Assembly (NCBI GenBank): GCA_021156345.1
Contig: JAJNDJ010000182.1
Coordinates: 1 to 6,359, forward strand
Length of the DNA stretch: 6,359 nt
Reading direction: 5' to 3'
Origin: Rubrobacteraceae bacterium
GTDB taxonomy: Bacteria > Actinomycetota > Rubrobacteria > Rubrobacterales > Rubrobacteraceae
The stretch's first letter is position 1. Each line of letters starts with the position of its first letter. This document shows, piece by piece, positions 1 to 4,884 of this stretch. Position numbers and translations under genes: made by a program. Below the pieces are notes generated by a model. It did not search any database. It saw only the letters and a list, made by a program, of their open reading frames with translations, and had not been told where the DNA came from.

Positions 1-741
1 GTCGGAGCGGCCGACCATAGCCTTCTCGTGATCCTTTTCGGCCTTCTTCAGTACGATCCTGATCTTCATCTCCGCTGGCGAGACCGTGATCCAGCGTGCA
101 CTGCCTTCGCCGTAGGGCTCGTCCTGGATCGATTCGAGCCCGAGCTTGTTGGTGTAAAAGTCCAGAGCGGCTTCCTGGTCGTTCACGAAGATCCCGGTGA
201 GCGGCACGTCCTTGATCATCTCTGTATCCTTCCTTTCCTTCCCTTGGCTTTTGGTGTCCTGGTTCAGACCCGCCATTTGAATCACGAATCCGGTGTCTTC
301 CTCCTCTCGCTTCTGGACAGGAGCATTGTGAAGGGCCACGATCTCCCACTTGCCTTTCTGTTTGTGCATCACAGTGGTTATAATGTTTTTGGTCTTATTG
401 TCTGGATCGCTCTTCAGGCGGAATTCGCTTCGAATGTGCACCACGGCGATTCCCAGCGTAAGGAGGCGAACCTTGCAAACCTCTAGCCAGACCTCCACCT
501 CCCCATACTCTCCGGCAACAGAGCTTGTGCTCTCATCGTAGAGCCTCTGGTGGATTCGAGCATTGTCCTGCCGGGTCTGGTTCGGCAAGAAGATGCCGTT
601 TATAGCGATGTAGTCGTGCTGTTGGGCGAAAGCAGAGGCGAACAGCTCGCCGTTTTTGGTGTTTTGGGCGTCCTGCATGTTCTGCACGAGCTGCCGGATG
701 GCGGCCTCGTCGTCCCGTTGAATTGGTCTGGTATTCGTCAT
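1..741 (-). CDS. SnoaL/SgcJ-like domain fused in frame to a VOC (glyoxalase-like) domain, C-terminus cut by window edge
   Basis: The frame is open from ATG at 741 to base 1 (247 codons, no stop). Residues 1-150 resemble the SgcJ/EcaC group of the SnoaL-like/DUF4440 fold: an N-terminal helix (DEAAIRQLVQNMQDAQ), then FASAFAQQHDYIAINGIFL, then strands ending GKWEIVALHNAPV. A charged, flexible linker (about 151-174) follows. Met175 then opens a VOC domain (MIKDVPLTGIFVND, ALDFYTNKLGLE), of which 73 residues are visible. VOC proteins are usually metal-dependent dioxygenases, lyases or resistance proteins. SnoaL-like domains bind small hydrophobic ligands or act as cyclases or isomerases. The substrate here is unknown. 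The ATG at 741 overlaps the stop of the upstream frame as ATGA, which suggests translational coupling and places it last in the visible operon. A good internal ribosome binding site before Met175 suggests the two domains were, or still are, also made separately. Confidence 0.8.
   Translation of the reverse strand, partial: MTNTRPIQRDDEAAIRQLVQNMQDAQNTKNGELFASAFAQQHDYIAINGIFLPNQTRQDNARIHQRLYDESTSSVAGEYGEVEVWLEVCKVRLLTLGIAVVHIRSEFRLKSDPDNKTKNIITTVMHKQKGKWEIVALHNAPVQKREEEDTGFVIQMAGLNQDTKSQGKERKDTEMIKDVPLTGIFVNDQEAALDFYTNKLGLESIQDEPYGEGSARWITVSPAEMKIRIVLKKAEKDHEKAMVGRSD
228..234 (-). promoter_or_regulatory. Internal ribosome binding site before the VOC domain
   Basis: On the minus strand AGGAAGG lies 8 bases upstream of an ATG (219-217) that starts exactly at the first residue of the VOC domain. 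This is the spacing of a working Shine-Dalgarno site, yet the upstream SnoaL-like frame reads straight through it without a stop. It may be the remnant of two separate genes or an active internal start that gives a free VOC protein. Confidence 0.5.
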
Positions 742-1025
742 ACTCTCATTTCTGGCTGAGTCGTGCGGCTCACCCTCGCGAGGTGGGCGTAGAGAGTCGG
801 ACCTCTTCGTAACGTCGCCTTCTCTATCGTCGTCACCTCGGAAAAGCCCGTGAGGGTCGAGGTGTGAACGATGCCGTCTGCTTTCGACCCAACCAGAAAG
901 CTACCCCGTACATCGCCACGAAAGATGCCAGGGAACTGACGGACAGCCAGGAATATCCACGCTGAAGACAGGCGGGCATAGATCCTCTTGGCTGCCAGGC
1001 TCACCCCGTAGTGCCCGATGAACAA
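738..1025 (-). pseudogene. Decayed membrane-protein remnant with FIGHYGVSLAAKR start
   Basis: The likely start is TTG at 1025, preceded by GAGGGGGTGA at good spacing; a GTG at 1037 is possible. The 95-codon frame ends in a TGA at 738-740 that overlaps the next start as ATGA. The first ~13 residues (LFIGHYGVSLAAKR) and the following SSAWIFLAV match, from memory, the start of a widespread uncharacterised multi-helix membrane protein family that is usually around 200 residues. After about residue 33 the frame loses hydrophobic character (GDVRGSFLVGSKADG) and no further membrane helices appear. Another minus-strand frame at about 905-835 briefly reads hydrophobic (VAMYGVAFWLGRKQ), as if the middle of the gene were deleted and the ends shifted. 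I treat it as a broken gene, although the ATGA junction means it may still be translated. Confidence 0.5.
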
Positions 1026-1080
1026 CTCCCTACTCACCCCCTCTCGGACGTAGGCTTCGGGTTTCGCGCTGACCGAACCA

Positions 1081-1502
1081 CTAAGGTAGCTCGTACATAC
1101 ACGTCCCCAAGAGCACCGCAACAAATACCACGAGCCACGCAAAGGCTAGCCAACCGACGATCCGCGGCTCGTACATGTTAATGATGTCCGCTGGGGGTTC
1201 GACGGAGGCAGAACCGAAGTGGATCGTAGCCACGAAGATGGCGCCCGACCCCGAAACGATCGCCAGAAGCCCGGCCCTACCCTGCCAGAAGCGTATAGGT
1301 AGGGTCCCAGGAAGATGAGCGGGTAAACCCCGAGGCTGTAGGTGAAGGGCGTCACACGGTGTGTGGGGGGCCAACCGACGTGGTTGCCCCGGATTACGTG
1401 GTCGATGTGGTGTCCCAACGACATGAACATCGCCAGGAAGATCAAACCGTAGAGGATTCTGTTCGTTCTGTTCAGCCCGGGAACAGCACTTCCATTTCGC
1501 AT
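1081..1502 (-). pseudogene. Four-helix small membrane protein, frameshifted (uncharacterised)
   Basis: The start is ATG at 1502, with an excellent AGGAGG site at 1516-1511, 8 bases upstream. The frame runs to GRVGPGFW. At about 1262-1264 the reading must move by one base (TTCTGGCGATC where TTC TGG GCG ATC is expected) to continue as AIVSGSGAIFVATIHFG and end at TAG 1083-1081. The rejoined product is about 140 residues. It has four predicted membrane segments, near residues 14-30, 49-70, 79-96 and 115-137. Conserved-looking loops are LGHHIDHVIRGNHVGWP, TPFTYSLGVYPL, FGSASVEPPADIINMYEPR and IVGWLAFAWLV. The histidine cluster (HHIDH) could bind metal or haem, but that is a guess. I remember the pattern as a hypothetical integral membrane protein in actinobacterial and related genomes. 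Its start overlaps the upstream small basic gene by 31 bases. Confidence 0.7.
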
Positions 1503-1723
1503 AAGTGACACCTCCTGCGTTCATAGCCGGCATTCCTCAAGGCCCTAAGAAGCTTGAGGAGACGCCAAGCGTGCCTCTTTTTCTCCCATACCAAAGCTGC
1601 TCTCCGGCCGGCACGCCGCTTGCCAGCCGCCCGCAACGCTTTAGCCCGGCGATTGAACTCCACTTCGTGCAACATCTCCTCGTAACGCTGCTTCCAGATC
1701 TGGTAATCCATCATTTCGTGCAT
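1472..1723 (-). CDS. Small, very basic helical protein of unknown function
   Basis: The 83-residue protein starts at ATG 1723, or possibly at the in-frame ATG 1714, which sits 9 bases after ACGAGG. The sequence opens MHEMMDYQIWKQRYEEM and continues as almost pure helix with many Arg and Lys residues (RAAGKRRAGRRAALVWEKK, RLLKLLRALRNAGYERRR). It ends CHLCEMEVLFPG, with a CxxC pair near residues 72-75 that is too isolated to call a zinc site. There is no signal peptide or membrane helix. It lies 34 bases after the ParB-like gene and overlaps the membrane-protein gene downstream. The high positive charge fits binding to nucleic acid, membrane lipid or a partner protein, but no known family is recognised with certainty. 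Confidence 0.65.
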   Translation of the reverse strand: MHEMMDYQIWKQRYEEMLHEVEFNRRAKALRAAGKRRAGRRAALVWEKKRHAWRLLKLLRALRNAGYERRRCHLCEMEVLFPG

Positions 1724-1757
1724 CCTCGTTATTCTCTTCTCCTTTTTGGTGGCTCGA

Positions 1758-2252
1758 TCAAGCGCACTCTCTGTCCCTGCGCTCATTCCACACGCCGCCG
1801 CCGGTGGCAGCACTAAACTCCGTCACATATGCGTCGAGCCACCCCACCCCGTGGTAGCTGGCTACCGAGACACGGTGGTGGCCATCCAGGACGAAGTAGA
1901 AGCCCCCTACCTTGTAGAGGCTCACAGGAGGTAGCTGCTCGTCCCGGTGGAAGGCACGGTCTATGCGCTTCCACCTATCTTCTGTGCTCGACCTAGCGGG
2001 CATAAAGTCTCCATCGAACTCAGAACAACGGCCCACGCTGCCTCCTATCTGGCTCAGCGGCACCGTCCTCATGCCTCGATGGATTCTCCCCGCTGCCCCG
2101 GGGATCTTTCCGAGATCATCGAAGCATAGAAGCAGCCATTCAGACGCATTGTTTCTTCGCAGCCAGGCACCGACGCGCCCGAGTAATGCCCTCCGGCGGG
2201 CGAGTCTGAAGTCCTTATCCACCTGCTCTTCAAGGCTCAGGTAACCAACCAT
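1758..2252 (-). CDS. ParB-like (ParB/Srx fold) domain protein, DGHHR type
   Basis: The 164-residue protein starts at ATG 2252 with AAGGAA 8-9 bases upstream. The N-terminal ~45 residues are helical and basic (LEEQVDKDFRLARRRALL). A middle part (VPLSQIGGSVGRCSEFDGDF, then RWKRIDRAFH) leads into a ParB/Srx-like C-terminal core at about residues 107-146: LPPVSLYKVGGFYFVLDGHHRVSVA. The DGHHR motif at 123-127 corresponds to the (D/N)G(N/H)HR nucleotide-binding motif of ParB-type CTPases, sulfiredoxin and related nucleases. There is no helix-turn-helix segment after the core, so this is not a full chromosome-partitioning ParB. I recall similar stand-alone proteins in actinobacteria and Chloroflexi, without a known role. 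It heads a tight minus-strand cluster with the small basic protein and the membrane protein, which suggests a joint function. Confidence 0.82.
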   Translation of the reverse strand: MVGYLSLEEQVDKDFRLARRRALLGRVGAWLRRNNASEWLLLCFDDLGKIPGAAGRIHRGMRTVPLSQIGGSVGRCSEFDGDFMPARSSTEDRWKRIDRAFHRDEQLPPVSLYKVGGFYFVLDGHHRVSVASYHGVGWLDAYVTEFSAATGGGVWNERRDRECA

Positions 2253-2255
2253 CGG

Positions 2256-2354
2256 TCAATTCCTTTCTTTGAGCACACCGACATCGGGTTCTCCTTCGTT
2301 GCCTTTTTGCAGGACGCCGGAGTCCCACGGCCGCGTTTCATCCTGCTCAACCAT
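2256..2354 (-). CDS. Possible 32-residue peptide upstream of the ParB-like gene
   Basis: ATG at 2354 follows TAGGAG with 6 bases between, and the frame ends in TGA at 2258-2256, only 3 bases before the ParB-like ATG. The peptide is hydrophilic and acidic (MVEQDETRPWDSGVLQ then GNEGEPDVGVLKERN) and has no recognised family. The good ribosome site and the near-touching junction favour real translation, either as a leader that couples to the next gene or as a small protein. A competing frame from ATG 2372 has poorer spacing. Confidence 0.4.
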   Translation of the reverse strand: MVEQDETRPWDSGVLQKGNEGEPDVGVLKERN

Positions 2355-2453
2355 AGTCTGCTCCTACTAACTCCCAACAACATAAAAGTGGGATCCTCCA
2401 AACGGAATCGATTCGGGTTTTTGCGAAAGGTGTTGGAAAGTCGGTAGCGCTCT

Positions 2454-3335
2454 AGGACCGAGGGGACAAAGGTCTTGGAGGTGGTTCGTCCCAAGCGCCG
2501 TGAGCAGTACCGCTGCGGTAAGTCCGATCCCATAGATGCTGAGCTCTAGCGGCACGAGCGGTGCTCGCAGGTACAGCAACCGCTCAGCCCAAAGGCGCCG
2601 ACGGCAAGGTGGAAGTGATCCCTACCTTGCCGGTTACGCGCCGCTGTGCGCTGAAGGCTCGTGCTCAGAGTGTCAACCAACTCAAGAACCTGCTCATCAG
2701 CGCTTCCGAAAAGCTAAAGAGCGAGCTCTGTGGGGCCTCTGCACAGCGAAGCTGGTGGCGAAGGTCTCGGGGTTTCGGCCGGGCGCAAATCCCTCGGACG
2801 TGCAGGCGGCCACCAAATTCGCGCTGCGCTCGGTAGCGCGCCGCCACCGACAGCTCTCCGAAGAGATCTGCGAACTCGACGAGCAACTGGATGGTCTGGT
2901 GGCTGAAGCGGCGCCGGAGCTGGTTGCTTTGGAAGGCGTTGGCACTGACACGGCCGCCTCGCTGCTGATCGCCGCTGGTGACAATCCCCAGCGGCTCAAG
3001 AACGAGGCAGCCTTTGCGCACCTGTGCGGAGCCGCACCGATCCCAGCCTCCTCGGGCAAGAGGAGTGTGCGCCATCGTTTGAACCCTCACGGAAACCGCG
3101 ACGCCAGAGCAGAGCCCTCCACGTCATCGCCTTATGCCGCATGAGCCGCGACGAGCGGAGACGTACCTATGTGGCGGGGCGCACCGCCGAGGGCAAGACC
3201 AACAAGGAGATCATCCGTTGCCTGAAGCGATACATCGCCCGCGAGGTCTACCGGATCCTAGTCCCGACTCTAATGAGGTCCCGCTTGTCTGCGCACCGGG
3301 TATCCCGCAGTTCGTTTGTCCGACCTTACTGGTAG
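2454..3335 (+). pseudogene. IS110-family transposase, degenerate, four frame segments, N-terminus missing
   Basis: Segment 1 (2454-2543) reads KVLEVVRPKRREQ then GKSDPIDAE, the end of the RuvC-like DEDD domain with its last two Asp residues. A shift near 2544-2548 leads to segment 2 (2549 to about 2728): ARAVLAGTATAQPKGADGK, then LKARAQSVNQLKNLL. A shift near 2728-2736 gives segment 3 (to about 3105), the Transposase_20 domain: GFRPGANPSDVQAATKFALR, the helix-hairpin-helix LEGVGTDTAASLL, GDNPQRL, and the serine-bearing CGAAPIPASSGKRSVRHRLN. A shift near 3104-3110 leads to segment 4: ALHVIALCRMSRDERR, TYVAGRTAEGK, IIRCLKRYIAREVYRI. The first Asp and Glu of the DEDD set lie upstream and are not recognisable; a TAG at 2445-2447 and faint similarity from about 2410 suggest further decay there. 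IS110 elements lack long terminal inverted repeats, so the element ends cannot be placed. The enzyme is certainly inactive as it stands. Confidence 0.88.
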
Positions 3336-3375
3336 TTGGGCACATTACGCTCTTTGTGAAGACTCCCCTCTCCTA

Positions 3376-3661
3376 TTAGTTTGCCGCAACAAGATAGGTG
3401 AGATCTGACTTCACTTCCTTTTTCTCCACGTAGGCTCCTATCAGCCAGACGAGATTGTCTACCTTGGAGAGCGTTGCGTCCGGAGGTGGTTTTACCTGCG
3501 CAGTCCCCTGTGGATACCACCTATCGAAGAGGCGCTGGATGTGACGGTCGGGTTTGAAGCCACTCCTGACGCGTCTGAGGCTATCGTAGTGCCTTGTCTA
3601 TAGCGCCGAAGTCTTCCCAACTGAGCGGAAGTAGGAAATCTGTGAGAAAAGTTCCAAATTC
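3376..3661 (-). pseudogene. C-terminal remnant of an unrecognised protein, two frames
   Basis: One minus-strand frame is open from 3597 to a TAA at 3378-3376 and has protein-like composition: FKPDRHIQRLFDRWYPQG, PPPDATLSKVDNLVWLIGAY, VEKKEVKSDLTYLVAAN. Just upstream, in another frame (3661-3584), EFGTFLTDFLLPLSWEDF and GAIDKALR read like the preceding stretch, so a frameshift near 3590-3600 is likely. No start codon or ribosome site precedes it, because the gene is cut at its 5' end. I do not recognise the family. The alternating hydrophobic and charged pattern with a soluble C-terminus could suit an enzyme or a solute-binding protein, but that is not shown. Confidence 0.4.
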
Positions 3662-3696
3662 TTATCTCAAAGCCTTTACAAGCAGCGAGATTGGTG

Positions 3697-3870
3697 ATGG
3701 TATCACTTGTTACAGAGATAGCGGATGAGGTAGGAAAACTTCTAAGGAAAGAAAACTCGTTCAGAGAGATATCCCAGAAAGATAAATCTCCGAGAGATCC
3801 TAAGCCTCGATTAGAAGTGAAGATACGAGGCGGATTCCGCAGAATGGAGGAACATGACCGGGAACGATAG
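3697..3870 (+). CDS. Small charged ORF in an AT-rich patch, unknown function
   Basis: ATG at 3697 opens a 57-residue frame ending at TAG 3868-3870. The same frame is open back to about 3646, with TTG and GTG codons just before the ATG. The product starts MVSLVTEIADEVGKLLRKEN and continues with FREISQKDK, PKPRLEVKIRGGFRRMEEHD. It is rich in Glu, Lys and Arg, as real soluble proteins are, and unlike a random antisense frame. The stretch 3640-3830 is clearly more A+T-rich than everything around it, which suggests foreign origin. The ribosome binding site is weak. It may be a small antitoxin- or regulator-sized protein or a fragment of a larger gene; no family is recognised. Confidence 0.33.
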   Translation: MVSLVTEIADEVGKLLRKENSFREISQKDKSPRDPKPRLEVKIRGGFRRMEEHDRER

Positions 3871-3975
3871 AGATGCAGCATGAGAAGAGAAGTAAGACCA
3901 GGCCCACGAGTCCTATGACGCAGTGCGCGTAGAGAAAGGTGGGTAACTGAACTGGACTAGCACCCACCAAGGCTG

Positions 3976-4184
3976 CTACAGATGCCCAGGACACGGCATC
4001 AGTTTATCCTCGCTATCATTCAGCAAGTCGTCCATGGCTTGAGCTGCCAATCCTTCCATGCCCTCAATCATGTGGGCTAGACCCTGAGCGTGATGCTTGA
4101 GTCTCGATGCCCTAGCAGGGTGCTGACTGCGGGTACTGGCACGCCCTGACTCAGTAGCAGACTTGAAGCACCTCAAACGTCGGC
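3976..4184 (-). pseudogene. Tyrosine recombinase (phage-type integrase) C-terminal remnant
   Basis: From about 4172 the minus strand reads GASSLLLSQGVPVPAVST then LLGHRDSSITLRV, the typical integrase stretch around the last catalytic His (LGH). The expected next residue is the catalytic Tyr of a VYAHMI-type motif. Here the frame meets TAG at 4079-4077, because TAT-GCC has become TA-GCC, and one frame over it continues AHMIEGMEGLAAQAMDDLL then NDSEDKL, ending at 3976. So one base is missing inside the catalytic tyrosine codon. Just upstream (4184-4173) a poor match to the DLRH box ends in TGA, and nothing earlier of the integrase can be traced. Tyrosine recombinases insert and excise phages, integrative elements and transposons by way of this tyrosine, so this copy cannot work. 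Confidence 0.78.
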
Positions 4185-4393
4185 GTGATTAGAGCGAGAA
4201 TTCCTCGTCCACCAAGACGCTCACCACAACCAGCTTCGCGGGAGGGACCACTGGGAGGAAGATCATGGGTAAGCTTGTGGTGGCACAACCCGGGCGATGC
4301 GCTCGACTGCCGCGGGCATCGAGCCTTATGAGGAGGGGCCCCGGGCACTAGCGGGCACGCGAGCGGTGGATCGCTCGCGCAACGGGTGGCATA
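4185..4393. other. Stretch without a recognisable gene
   Basis: Both strands were read here. Short open frames exist but none has protein-like composition, a convincing ribosome site or a family motif. The only structure seen is the 8-bp inverted repeat at 4358-4379. The stretch probably holds worn-out sequence upstream of the integrase remnant, plus the leader of the GDWGE fragment. Confidence 0.4.
4358..4379. repeat. Perfect 8-bp inverted repeat
   Basis: CGCGAGCG, a six-base loop (GTGGAT) and CGCTCGCG form a perfect GC-rich hairpin 14 bases before the ATG of the GDWGE fragment. There is no U-run after it, so it is not a classical terminator. It may be an operator or simply a chance stem in high-G+C DNA. 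Confidence 0.45.
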
Positions 4394-4600
4394 ATGGCCG
4401 CCTTCGTCCCGCTGGGCCGGGTGGTAGCGACACGGGGGGCGCTGAACGTGTTCTTGACGGCGGGTCAGGACACAGATGAACTCCTGGACCGGCCCCAGTC
4501 AGGTGACTGGGGCGAGGTGTCGCCCGAGGACGCCATCGCCCATCAGTGCGGACCGCGCATCCCACCGAATCGGAGCGCCAGCGCCGTCAGGACCGCGTAG
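4394..4600 (+). pseudogene. Truncated short conserved protein with GDWGE motif
   Basis: ATG 4394 reads MAAFVPLGRVVATRGALNVF and then, after a variable stretch, SGDWGEVSPEDA. This matches, from memory, the first half of a small conserved protein of ~80-100 residues that usually reads PLGxVVATPGAL, then HxxGDWG, then an N-E-x-A-L and LSAY tail. It is often annotated as hypothetical or, questionably, as a type I restriction subunit. After about residue 46 (base 4533) the similarity stops and the frame continues to TAG at 4598-4600 with low-complexity residues (PRIPPNRSASAVRTA). The expected second half is missing. The break lies next to the minus-strand permease-like piece, so a deletion junction near 4535-4545 is likely. 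Confidence 0.5.
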
Positions 4601-4656
4601 AGCGGCGGCATCCGCAAGAGACGCGCCAGCCCCTCACCGACTTGGTGGGCATGCGT
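4543..4656 (-). pseudogene. Possible AEC-type permease fragment
   Basis: On the minus strand the frame ending at TGA 4545-4543 reads AHQVGEGLARLLRMPPLYAV then LTALALRFGGMRGPH. The motif LRxPPLYAxLxALxLR resembles the internal LLRLPPLYAALLALLL repeat of auxin-efflux-carrier (AEC) transporters. Only about 36 codons survive. No start or further membrane helices can be found on either side. It may be coincidental high-G+C antisense coding, so the call is tentative. Confidence 0.28.
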
Positions 4657-4659
4657 CAG

Positions 4660-4677
4660 TCAACAGTCGGCTGTTGA
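4660..4677. promoter_or_regulatory. Perfect 18-bp inverted repeat, probable operator of a GntR-type regulator
   Basis: TCAACAG-TCGG-CTGTTGA is a perfect palindrome with 7-base arms and a 4-base centre. It lies 31 bases before the GntR remnant and about 210 bases before the SDR gene. Short symmetric sites of this kind in front of their own gene are typical of GntR/FCD-family regulators. A weak promoter-like pair overlaps it (TTGATA at 4674-4679, TTTAGA at 4695-4700, 15-base spacing). Binding is inferred from position and symmetry only. Confidence 0.5.
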
Positions 4678-4708
4678 TAATTTGACGAAGGACCTTTAGA
4701 GTGCTGGC

Positions 4709-4840
4709 ATGTCCTCGACCGACCTCTGAGATGTGCGTCTTGAGCACACCACCGCGTGCGAGCAGCGCGTCTCCATGCTGCGAGCGCAGCGGGTCGCCGA
4801 TGGCACCCTGTGGCCTGGCGAGCGGCTAGTGGAACCTGCG
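4709..4840 (+). pseudogene. GntR-family regulator, N-terminal remnant with in-frame stop
   Basis: From ATG 4709 the frame reads MSSTDL, a TGA at 4727-4729, then DVRLEHTTACEQRVSMLRAQ and RVADGTLWPGERLVEP. The end matches the start of the GntR winged-helix domain (typical LRxxIxxGxLxPGxxLxE). The recognition helix, wing and effector domain that should follow are missing. Similarity ends near 4840, and the SDR ribosome site begins about 30 bases later. So about four fifths of a normal ~220-240-residue FCD-type regulator has been deleted. Its place in front of the SDR gene suggests it once controlled the SDR-transketolase operon. Confidence 0.6.
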
Positions 4841-4884
4841 AGACCGGACAAGCCACGCAGTCCCGGGCGAGGAGAGGGGTAGAC

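Noticed and set aside
28..486. 152-residue plus-strand open frame
   Set aside because: It is the antisense shadow of the SnoaL-VOC gene, which has clear domain motifs and a good start on the minus strand.
1026..1142. Upstream extension of the FIGHYGV frame into the membrane-protein gene
   Set aside because: The extra 39 residues are the shifted reading of the C-terminus of the membrane protein and have no ribosome site.
2355..2453. Promoter for the minus-strand operon
   Set aside because: A TATGTT hexamer is present but no acceptable -35 lies 16-18 bases upstream, so no promoter is called.
2237..2579. Minus-strand frames across the IS110 edge, one with a hydrophobic start (IYGIGLTAAVLLTALG)
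   Set aside because: The plus strand of 2454-2579 codes for the transposase with exact family motifs, so the hydrophobic stretch is antisense.
3800..3994. Minus-strand frame with a hydrophobic stretch (AHCVIGLVGLVLLLF)
   Set aside because: It has only a GTG start without a ribosome site. It overlaps the integrase C-terminus and the better plus-strand ORF, and no second helix or motif is present.
4756..4884. N-terminal extension of the SDR gene
   Set aside because: It translates GntR remnant DNA in another frame, lacks SDR features, and the ribosome site fits ATG 4885.
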